Below, piece after piece: positions 57,101-64,000 of a DNA stretch of 64,000 nucleotides. Origin of the DNA: Bactericera cockerelli (taxonomy: Eukaryota > Arthropoda > Insecta > Hemiptera > Triozidae); contig CM044961.1 of assembly GCA_024516035.1 (NCBI GenBank), positions 17,411,756-17,475,755 on the forward strand, read 5' to 3'. Made by a program: the position numbers and the translations under genes. The notes under the pieces are model-generated. The model was not told the DNA's origin. It saw only the letters and a program-made list of their open reading frames with translations, and searched no databases. Position 1 is the stretch's first letter. The number at the start of each line of letters is the position of its first letter.

Positions 57101-57404
57101 AAAAATTCACATCTTATACAAAACGATTCGTCTATAATAATAAAAGTAACAATAACAACACTCCTTAGTGCGTTACCTTGCACTTATAATTAACATGATA
57201 GTAATTATGTTGGGTTTAGTGTAGTATTTCAACCTAACGTACACTTACTACACGATTACACGTGCTGGCGATGAGGACCGGGTCACTTCTCAGACCAACA
57301 AGATGTAGGCTTTCTCAACTTAGATCTGGCTTCTCAGAACTACCTAACTCTTATGTTAATATGATTGATTCAAATGTTTCCAATGAGAGTCCTCTTTGCC
57401 ACCA

Positions 57405-57620
57405 ATAATAATAGTAACACTATTTAGTGGAAGGTAACCACCAGGCGAGGTTAATGCTCAAAGCATTCTCTACCACCTAACCCTCAGAGTCTTATTTTTA
57501 TGTGATCACAAACTCAAATTAATGAAGAGAAATTCATGCACTGGGTGGGATTCGAATCATCGTATCCCTACGCTACCTAGATTACCAGACTAGCCCGTTA
57601 ACCACTTGACTACCAGTGCA
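57405..57620 (-). mobile_element. S1 SINE, full-length
   Basis: The minus strand: TGCACTGGTAGTCAAGTGGT, a box B with one change (GATTCGAATCCCACCCAGTG), TCATTAATTTGAGTTTGTG, GGTTACCTTCCACTAAATAG and a (TTA)-like end. Confidence 0.85.
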
Positions 57621-57744
57621 AACAGAGTTTATGTGTTGTTGTAAAACTCAATTGCTTGACTTTACACCTTCCTCTATTTCCTGTAATTTGAAGGACGAAA
57701 TCAAAGTATCAAATTTGCAAAACCTTAACCTTAAGGTCCGTTCT
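57621..57744. other. interval without recognised features
   Basis: Nothing supported. Confidence 0.4.
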
Positions 57745-57955
57745 GTTGGCCCTGCCATATCGAAATTTTGTGTTCAAACGTTAGCACCCGGTAGATCTTC
57801 GTTCGTACCGATAAGTATCAAAAGTTCGTCGTTAGTAACGCTACCGTTCCCGAGAAAAACGGAATTTTCTGTGGCAGGGCCAACTTAACGGTAGCCCTGC
57901 CGTGTTGGAATTTCGTGTTCAAACGTTAGCACCCGGTAGATCTTCGGAATTAGGT
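57745..57955 (+). repeat. local 143-bp-spaced direct repeat
   Basis: TTCGTGTTCAAACGTTAGCA then CCCGGTAGATCTTCG occurs at ~57764-57800 (TTTTGTG variant) and ~57907-57946. TTGGCCCTGCCA near 57749 has its reverse complement TGGCAGGGCCAA at 57872. Confidence 0.75.
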
Positions 57956-58754
57956 AATACTACATGAGTGTTACCTTGTTAGCAGTCTCGTTAAGCGACT
58001 TGTGAGCCTAGCCGAGCGAAATGAATGGATTAGCCGGAATCCCATGTTGCATTTGGACGGTTTCCAAGAAGTAAGAGCTCGCAATTTCCTTGGAAGAGAA
58101 CTAATGTACCCGGGAATCATTGAATGAGATTATCTCAAATTCCCAATGTGGATTAACACACAGAGTAACGAACGTGTAGTGAAGTCGTGTAACTCCTGAA
58201 GGAAATATCCTCTCTGCTTCTGCAATCTCCAGTGTTAGACCAGCTGCTGTGAATTGGTTGGTTTCAAGGTGGGGGTACAGTTTGATCATGCCAGAATGAT
58301 TAGCTTCCATTTTTTTTTCTACAGGACCACGATGGTTTGAATTAGAGTTTTAAAGTGGTCACCCAATTAGTCCTGACCTGTATCCACGTTGCTTTAAGAG
58401 AATGATTAATTATTGAGAAATGCTGTATTCCACATGCAATATCCGCTATGATGTTGTATTTTTCAAATTCATGGATCAAATTTGTATTTTTAATGAATTT
58501 CGCAGAGGTTATGAAATAAAATGATTTTTTTATTGGTATTTCAGTACCCTGAAATCTAGATTTGAACCTACAGCAACGAAGGACGTCGATAAAATTGTGT
58601 CTCTGAGAAATATGTACAACTTGGACAGGGTTGCTAGCTCCTTACTTTTCCTGTTCAGTGTATAAGCTCCTCTCCCGTCTTCCTAGAATCCCCAGACCGC
58701 GTATAATATTATCGACACATGCATTGCTTTGAGTCCTTATGTCTGGCGTCCATG
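57956..58754. other. intergenic sequence with STAT-like sites
   Basis: TTCCAAGAA at 58062 and TTCCTAGAA at 58680. No gene recognised. Confidence 0.4.
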
Positions 58755-58825
58755 ATGGGGTGTGGATGTCAGGCAATTGTCTAGGTAGCTGGAGGGCGCG
58801 GGTTCGATCCCCAGCTGCCTGCAGA
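58755..58825 (+). repeat. tRNA-like SINE head
   Basis: GGCGCGGGTTCGATCCCCAGC is a clear T-arm/box B. Box A (GTGGATGTCAGG) is weak. Confidence 0.45.
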
Positions 58826-58872
58826 AGTTCTAATTATTTGTTATCAGGTTCATATTAGAAATCCAAGTAATG

Positions 58873-59082
58873 TTAGGTATATGTAATATTAATATAAAAC
58901 TATGGATCCTTTAAATTTTTACTCACTTTTCGACTTAAGTTTCGCCTAACTCGTAGGATTGATCACGATTACGAGTTAGGCGAAACGAGTGATCAAGCCT
59001 ACGAGTTAGGCGAAACTTAAATCGAAAAGTGAGTAAAAATTTAAAGAATCCATAGTTTAATATTAATATTACATATACCTAA
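58873..59082. repeat. foldback P3, ~94-bp arms
   Basis: Arms 58873-58966 and 58989-59082 are reverse complements with about four mismatches, around 22 nt. The loop holds an extra copy of ACGAGTTAGGCGAAAC, which is also in the right arm. It does not share the TATCCCCC ends of P1/P2. Confidence 0.85.
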
Positions 59083-59633
59083 GAAAGTTCTAAGTCCTTG
59101 TGTGATGAAGATGTGTATATTTACCCAGCGTTGGGGCTAGGAAGCATTGGCTTATGCCCATTTGGTCAAGCGAGGGATTATCATTGTTATAAAACGGAGC
59201 TTTTGTGCTGGAAGTACGACACACAACAAGTCTTTGAAGTAAAAAAAAAACAAGGTGATAAATACTTATTAGAAATATTAGAATAATATAAACGTATCAC
59301 TACTACCCGTTCAAATAAAATAGTGGTCTACTTCTTTATCTTTTGGCCACAAGTTATGTTCATATCCACATGATTCTCGTCTATCAAGCGAAGCGGTCGT
59401 TTCGCGGAGAACGCCTCCGAGAAACTGCAGTGCTTATAAATACCTACATGAAATAAAATTATTTATAATAGAATTCCTAGATGCTTCATTAATAGAAATA
59501 ATGTTAGTGTATTTCTGTACGAACATCTTCTGCCACGAGTTATCACGACTGGTATGCAGAAATATTTCACCCCACACTATACGCGGCCATTACGTCATGA
59601 CCACACTGTTGCAACATACAGGGTGTTTAGTAA
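59083..59633. other. intergenic sequence, nothing recognised
   Basis: No supported feature. Confidence 0.4.
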
Positions 59634-59740
59634 TCCACTGGTCGAGTGGTGAAGACGCTGGTCTGGTAATCCAATGAGCCTAGGTGTCTATTGGTTCGAA
59701 TCTCATCCATTACATGAATTTCCTCTTTTATTCACATGAT
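59634..59740 (+). repeat. S1 SINE, 5' part
   Basis: ACTGGTCGAGTGGTGAAGACG, GTCTGGTAATCCAATGAGCC and box B GGTTCGAATCTCATCCA; the tail stops after ATGAATTTCCTC. CAGGGTGTTTAGTAA precedes it. Confidence 0.75.
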
Positions 59741-60390
59741 ACTGTAAGTACCTAACCAAAACAACTGATGAATCTAAGGCACTTTTTAATCCTTTTAGGT
59801 CAGTCCAAATCTCCAAAAAATGTTGTTATTTTTACTCAATTTGTGCCGTTTAGTGCTAAATTTGTTATTCCACCATTGAATCGAGTGTCACCCTGATGTG
59901 TCAGATTTTAAGGAGACTATGTTGCTTGATGAAATTAGGTGATAATTGTCAAAATCATGTTGAGGTCATTTTTTAGGTGCTTCTGTTGTTTCCTTAAAAT
60001 AGGAAGCCATAGTCAAAATCATGATTAGGTATTTTTTATTATCATTATATCAAGCTTTATTAGAAGGACAAAGTGTACAATATAAAATAGTTTGAAAATT
60101 AATAAATGATAAAATTGTTTGAAAATCAATAAATAATAATGAAGATAATAATAATGTCCTAACTAAAGGGCGGTGTTATTGTCTGCAACAATGAAAAGAC
60201 AGTCATTTTTTATGAAAAGCAAGTCACGGGTGTAGGTCAAAGACAAAATAATCAATTGAAAAAGTCTTTAGAATAGTGCCAGTAATTCACCAGGAGATAG
60301 CTGGCTTTACAATGTTTTATTGCCTAACTGGTTGAAAAAAAGAAAATAAAGAAAGAAGAAGAAAAAAATCAACGAAAGGAAGAATTCCTT

Positions 60391-60414
60391 TTCATAGAAG
60401 ATATTTTCCAAGAA
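60391..60414. promoter_or_regulatory. paired STAT-like sites upstream of SOCS
   Basis: TTCATAGAA and TTCCAAGAA, both fitting TTCNNNGAA, lie 15 bp apart (start to start), ~650 bp before the SOCS start codon. STAT dimers often bind tandem sites. Any function here is inferred. Confidence 0.35.
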
Positions 60415-60777
60415 CATATTAACTGAAAAAAAAAGAATTTTGTTAAAAAAATATGCATACCTAGCTAATGGGTCAGTTCTTTCGAGGCATCCTGTTGGCA
60501 ATATTTCATGCATGTCATAATTGTACACAATACTACTCTGTTTTGACCATTACGTCACGAATGCTTTTGCTTGCGTTCAGACAAGAGAGTATAAATATTT
60601 ACCAGAAGATCAGCAGAATTCTCTTCTTAGTTTTCATTTCTGGTGTTCATTGTTATCTCTGTTGCATAACAAGTGGGAGTTTATCTTGAGGGTCTCGACA
60701 CCTGGACTCTTCATAATGTAAAAAATAATTACTTCATTGTTTTTTTTTTCCTCAACCACTACATCTACCAAGGAGAT

Positions 60778-60812
60778 ACACTACCAATTATGGACACAAT
60801 ACTTCCTCGCGC
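60778..60812 (+). repeat. RU boundary fragment
   Basis: ACACTACCAATTATGGACAC then AATACTTCCTCG matches the RU left end with one change. The sequence beyond is diverged. Confidence 0.65.
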
Positions 60813-61011
60813 ATGGTTCATATTGTGGTCATCTACACTGGCTGGCAATAAAATTTCATCGACTTTCCATTATCGCTCTGTTCTGAGATTTTTAAGTAAA
60901 ACACATGTACCTACAAAAATATTTAACTAAATCACAATACATGGATCGACATTTTATCAAGATTCACACCAAACGGTTCTAATGACAATGATTTCCCTTT
61001 ATCTCTTCCAG

Positions 61012-61064
61012 ATTGAACCGAACGCTCATTTCTTTCTCGGACCGGGTCCGCTAGACATGGAGAT
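61012..61064 (+). other. probable 5' UTR segment of SOCS exon
   Basis: The exon probably starts after the polypyrimidine-AG at 61010-61011. A TGA at 61014-61016 closes the main frame just inside it, so translation cannot enter from upstream in that frame and the ATG at 61065 is the first usable start. The segment holds most of a small upstream ORF. Confidence 0.55.
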
Positions 61065-61071
61065 ATGTTGA
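61057..61071 (+). promoter_or_regulatory. upstream ORF overlapping the SOCS start
   Basis: ATG GAG ATA TGT TGA (four codons) begins 8 bases before and ends inside the main ORF, in another frame. Its context (G at -3, G at +4) is better than that of the main ATG (G at -3, T at +4), so it could damp or regulate SOCS translation. Confidence 0.5.
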
Positions 61072-61602
61072 CATCCGCCCTCTGTCCAAAATGCCACCAT
61101 CAGCTCATTCTACCCTCGCCCAAGCCGTCCCCATTCTACCAGAACCTCCATCCCCCTGCCTCCCTCCCGACGCATGCGCCCTCCGACTGCCAGAATGTCG
61201 TTCTGAACGTGGCAGTCAACTTGAAGATAGAGTTACCGCAGCCGGGCCTCGCCGACAATGTCACTGTGGTGTCGAAGACACTCCAGTGCGGCGGAGGCAT
61301 TGTGTTACCCCACACACCGTCGCCGGCGGACGATTTGAAAAATCCCGTCAGCGATCGCGACAGCCACTCGACAACCTGTTTAGAAAGAAATTCTTCAACC
61401 CCTCATGTGCGAAGCATAGAAAGCACTTATCCCATCGGGGTCGACGAAAGTCGAACCAGGAACCTCGCGTCTGCAGGACAGGACGCCGTCGGGATAAGAC
61501 TGAACCAGCAGGCTGTGACCCTCAACATTCCACTCAGCAGGGAGATCTGCCAGAGGGACTTGGACACCCTCACAGCCACTGTCAGGGTTCTGCGCATGTC
61601 AG
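61065..61602 (+). CDS. SOCS-family protein (CISH/SOCS2-like), exon with start codon
   Basis: This exon encodes 179 residues plus the first base of codon 180 and is followed by a donor AG|GTAACT. The N-terminus carries CPKCHH (residues 7-12) and a Pro-rich stretch (about 18-40). The last ~15 residues (LTATVRVLRMSG) fit the extended SH2 helix that precedes SH2 in SOCS proteins. The phase (one base) matches the next exon exactly, giving Gly-Phe-Tyr-Tyr at the SH2 start. GC content is clearly above its surroundings, as expected for coding sequence. SOCS proteins bind phosphotyrosines on cytokine receptors or JAKs and recruit elongin B/C-cullin 5 ubiquitin ligase to shut down JAK/STAT signalling. 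Residues ~127-148 look like an antisense tRNA-derived SINE taken into the exon. The start choice rests on the upstream in-frame stop. Earlier coding exons in another frame cannot be excluded. Confidence 0.75.
61447..61507 (-). repeat. possible exonised tRNA-like SINE segment
   Basis: On the minus strand TGGTTCAGTCT (10 of 11 to box A) and GGTTCGACTTT (9 of 11 to box B) are 39 bp apart. TCGAACCAGGAACCTC (61451-61466) recurs at 33062-33077 in a tRNA-like element. It is translated in the SOCS frame as ESRTRNLASAG and neighbours. Confidence 0.45.
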
Positions 61603-61646
61603 GTAACTAGACCTAACACTTCAACATTCACGGGTCCCTTATGTAC

Positions 61647-61726
61647 GGCTATGTCTGTACTGTGCAGGCTATGTCTGTACTGTGTAGGCTATGTCTGTAC
61701 TGTGCAGGCTATGTCTGTACTGTGCA
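61647..61726 (+). repeat. 20-bp tandem repeat, four copies
   Basis: GGCTATGTCTGTACTGTGCA four times, one copy with TGTGTA. Confidence 0.93.
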
Positions 61727-62394
61727 AAACTTTTTGATTGAACGTACAAAACGGTAAAATCACTAAGCAAACCGTTCTTGACATAGTCACATTTGAGACT
61801 AAGTACCTACCAGACCTACCTATGTTTCTGTCATTTACATAATAATGTTCTGGTCATAATAATATTACCTAAATCAGCTTTGAACTCTTATATAGCTGTC
61901 GATGTCGGTAGGTTACCGACACAAACAATTAATTATTTTGCAAGCGCAATTATTTGCTAGTGAGTATTCTTTGTTTGGTTTATCCGCACGTAAACCTCTG
62001 TTGTGAGAGAAAATGCTGACAAGGCAGGACATGCACTCGTCTGCAGATGTGGACCTAACATATTATACTTGTGTCATGCGCCGTGGTTTTTTTACTTGCT
62101 AGCATGAACCGGCGGTATGGCGTCATTACAAAGAATGGTAGCCGAATGGTATGGACATTTCTTGTAAAACTTTGTTCTTGTCGCTTTGAGAGTAACAAAG
62201 TTGGGGCCATAATAATCACGACAAAACTCTACCGAAAGCATTTTCAGCGTGCTAGCACAAGAATCTGCTCCCTTGAGCTCAGGCTTGCTTGTATGAGAGA
62301 ATATTCTCCTAGCAGTCACGAGAGGAAGTGCTTGCTTTTAGAGGGTGACATTTCTAAAAAGCACTTTGACACTGACAGTATATATTAGTGTAGA

Positions 62395-62522
62395 CTAGTT
62401 ATATCGTTGTGTTATTCACGATGTGATATCACAATTTCTGAAAATTGAAAAAAAAACTCACTACTAAATTTTTGCTGCTGACCTCCGGTTTCGAATCCGC
62501 CGCCTTATCAATCAAGCTTCCA
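62395..62522 (-). mobile_element. S3 SINE, diverged
   Basis: The minus strand GAAGCTTGATTGATAAGGCGGC, GAAACCGGAGGTCAGC, then ATTTAGTAGTGAG and TGATATCACATCG. Confidence 0.7.
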
Positions 62523-62609
62523 AGGTAGGTGAGTGAAGAATTGTAGATAATATATCGCACAAAGTGCTGCAGAAACAATTTTACTGTAAAATATCTCGAA
62601 GCAATAGAA

Positions 62610-62827
62610 GTGCATTGGTAGTCAAGTGGTTAACACGCTAGTCTGGTAATCCAGGTAGCGTAGGGATCCGTTGGTTCGAATCCCACCCAGTGCATGAATT
62701 TTTCCTCATTCATTTGAGTTTCTGACCACATAATTATAAGACTCTGATGGTTAGGTGGTAGGAAATGCTTTGAGCAATAACCTCGCCTGGTGGTTATCTT
62801 CCACTAAAGAGTGTTATTATTATTATC
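62610..62827 (+). mobile_element. S1 SINE, cleanest copy
   Basis: TGCATTGGTAGTCAAGTGGT, CTAGTCTGGTAATCCAGGTA, perfect box B GGTTCGAATCC, CACCCAGTGCATGAA, GGTTAGGTGGTAGGAAATGC, CTTCCACTAAAGAGTG and a (TTA)n end. Confidence 0.9.
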
Positions 62828-62970
62828 ATGCAGACGCAAGGCGCATTGATCCGCATTATGTGTACAGTATACATTGTATACAAGTGTAGAAATTCAACAT
62901 TATTGTAGAATAACATGCATGTTCATTTATGTCTAATACCCATAGAAAGCCGGAGAGCTGACAGGGATAC
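62828..62970 (-). repeat. dispersed ~150-bp repeat, copy b
   Basis: Inverse of 32819-32969. It begins at the last (TTA) of the S1 SINE with no spacer. Confidence 0.8.
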
Positions 62971-63023
62971 TGAAATATTCTGTAAAATTGCCCTCTTAAC
63001 ACCTCCCCTGTCTGCACCCCCAG

Positions 63024-63155
63024 GTTTCTACTACGAGTCCATCATGCAGCAGGAAGCCCTGGAACTGTTGGCCAACAAGTCACCAGGCACGTTCCTAGTT
63101 CGAAACTCTTCGAACCCTCAGCACATCTTCGCCCTCAGTGTACAGACCATGAAAG
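63024..63155 (+). CDS. SOCS-family protein, SH2 domain exon (first half)
   Basis: This 132-bp phase 1-1 exon lies between AG (63022-63023) and the consensus donor AAAG|GTAAG. With the split Gly it reads GFYYESI...EALELLANK, then GTFLVRNSS and HIFALSVQT. This corresponds to SH2 strand A, helix A, strand B with the invariant Arg of the FLVR motif, and strand C. The GTFLVR.SS...LSVQT pattern is characteristic of the CISH/SOCS2 group (for example LSVKT in vertebrate CISH). The second half of SH2 and the SOCS box must lie past 64000, so function as an E3 adaptor cannot be confirmed from this window. Confidence 0.85.
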
Positions 63156-63527
63156 GTAAGAAGGCTGGGCCCTGATTCCGCCCCTGGGGAGATGTGAGGG
63201 ACTTTGAGTACTGGATGTACCAACATAACGATTTTTTTTTTTTTTTTTGACATTGGTTATTCTCCTCATCATGGGAATTGCCATGCAGCCAATGAGATAA
63301 CGACTTATGAGGGGTCAGAAGCCCAAGGGGACAATAGACAATTTTTTAATTACGATTATTTGAAATTCAAAGGTTAGTTTAGCGTGATTTATGAATTTCG
63401 AAGACCGCCAGCTGGCACGAACGACCTGTCTGTTGACAAGGTTAAAGCGCTTAGTAGAGAGAGAAAAAAAAAGAAGACTGCCAGCATCATCCATGATAGA
63501 TTGAACTCACTAGTCAGATCATTGATT

Positions 63528-63714
63528 TTTTTTTTTAAAGGTAAGGTGTGCCCGGAACCGCTTTCGCATTACTTCAGGGCACTTTACCTTTATATCCATG
63601 CCATTCCGGAATCGGAAAATTTCGGTCGGAAATTTCCGCTCCGGCCGGGATTCGAACCCGCAACCTCCGGGTCAGTAACCAATGCTCTTAACCACTGAGC
63701 CACGGAGGTCGGCC
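63528..63714 (-). mobile_element. S8 tRNA-derived SINE with target duplication
   Basis: The minus strand starts GGCCGACCTCCGTGGCTCAGTGG (box A in GTGGCTCAGTGG), box B GGGTTCGAATCCCGGCC, then a tail with AAATTTCCGACCGAAATTTTCC and inverted AAGGTAAAGTGCCCTG/CGGGCACACCTTACCTT, ending in A's. The flanks AGATCATTGATT (63516-63527) and AGACCATTGATT (63715-63726) differ at one base. Confidence 0.85.
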
Positions 63715-63729
63715 AGACCATTGATTAAG

Positions 63730-63845
63730 TTTAGCAATATCTAGCGAGACCAGACTTGGTGTGTGACCACTCAAACTTAAACCCTCTTGATGCTGTGGCC
63801 ATTCATGACTCAAGCCAGGTTGGTTGAGGGTAAAATAGGTTAAGT
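63730..63845 (+). repeat. S5 SINE fragment
   Basis: TATCTAGCGAGACCAGACTTGG, TGTGTGACCACTCAAA (5S box C region), CTTGATGCTGTGG, then CAAGCCAGGTTGGTTGAGG of core C. Confidence 0.65.
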
Positions 63846-64000
63846 TTCACCCTGCCCGGTTTTCCATGTAGGCAGTGGCGGCTCCTGACTTCAAGACTAG
63901 GTGAAGACAAATTATACCCAGAAGTATTGAAAAAATAAAATTATTAATTTATCAGATCTTAGTTCTTATGGTCTCATAAACACAGCCCATTGTAAGTTAT

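Larger units (their letters stand above)
59741..61011. other. sequence upstream of the SOCS exon
   Basis: This contains TTCATAGAA (60391-60399) and TTCCAAGAA (60406-60414), and an RU boundary fragment at 60778-60812. ATTTCCCTTTATCTCTTCCAG at its end is a strong 3' splice site. It is therefore probably intron (or promoter-proximal sequence) of the SOCS gene. No upstream exon could be identified. Confidence 0.5.
61603..63023 (+). other. SOCS intron, 1421 bp, phase 1
   Basis: Donor GTAACT, acceptor CTCCCCTGTCTGCACCCCCAG. It is filled with a 20-bp minisatellite, an S3 SINE, an S1 SINE and a dispersed repeat. The repeats stop about 50 bp before the acceptor. Confidence 0.8.
63156..64000 (+). other. 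start of the next SOCS intron
   Basis: It begins GTAAGAAGG and contains a T-run (63230-63248), a SINE, a 5S-SINE fragment and no further exon before the window ends. Confidence 0.7.

Noticed and set aside
62610..62700. Functional tRNA gene
   Set aside because: Boxes A and B are good, but the acceptor stem does not close and an S1 SINE tail follows. The same holds for the other tRNA-like heads.

Overview
This is a eukaryotic, AT-rich (by eye about 35% GC), repeat-laden stretch of animal genome. Dense tRNA-derived and 5S-rRNA-derived SINEs, small Helitrons, hAT-type MITEs, foldback elements and (GACA)n-bearing repeats suggest an arthropod, probably an insect. No sequence here fixes the order. 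There are no prokaryotic or organellar features.

The only convincing protein-coding gene lies at the right edge on the + strand: two exons (61065-61602 and 63024-63155) of a SOCS-family gene (suppressor of cytokine signalling, CISH/SOCS2-like). Exon 1 encodes a long N-terminal region that ends in the extended SH2 helix. Exon 2 encodes the first half of an SH2 domain with the FLVR phosphotyrosine-binding motif. The two exons join in matching phase across GT-AG borders. The rest of SH2 and the SOCS box lie beyond the window. Upstream, the 9-bp palindrome TTCC(A/T)GGAA, the form bound by STAT proteins, recurs at least ten times between 23.5 and 56.0 kb. This fits the known STAT-SOCS feedback loop, but the link here is inference.

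Layout. 1-6.0 kb: six copies of a ~720-bp unit ('RU') in both orientations, including a composite with ~700-bp inverted ends, a 1.37-kb direct duplication and a 703-bp hAT element with an 8-bp target duplication. 6-19 kb: SINEs, short hairpins, a 730-bp minisatellite, a Helitron and a CA-rich array. 19.7-20.1 kb and 29.6-30.1 kb: two foldback elements with near-perfect arms of 201 and 253 bp. They share only their outer ~25 bp. 20-39 kb: dense SINEs, two hAT MITEs inserted into SINEs with 8-bp duplications, another Helitron, and CT/CA arrays. 39-60 kb: sparser repeats and no recognisable exon. 61-64 kb: the SOCS exons with SINE-filled introns.

SINE labels used below (mine). S1: tRNA head with A-box-like TAGTCAAGTGG and box B GGTTCGAATCC, (TTA)n end. 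S2: tRNA head GGTAGCTCAGTGGTC, (TTA)n end. S3: tRNA head AGTAGCTTGATCGATAAGG, box B GGTTCAAGTCC. S4: tRNA head joined to a core domain 'C' (motifs GGTTAATGTGGGTAGCTGGT and GCGAATGGAGGGTAAAAC). S5: 5S rRNA head joined to the same core C. S6-S9: further tRNA heads. Pol III boxes were recognised by eye and no database search was possible.
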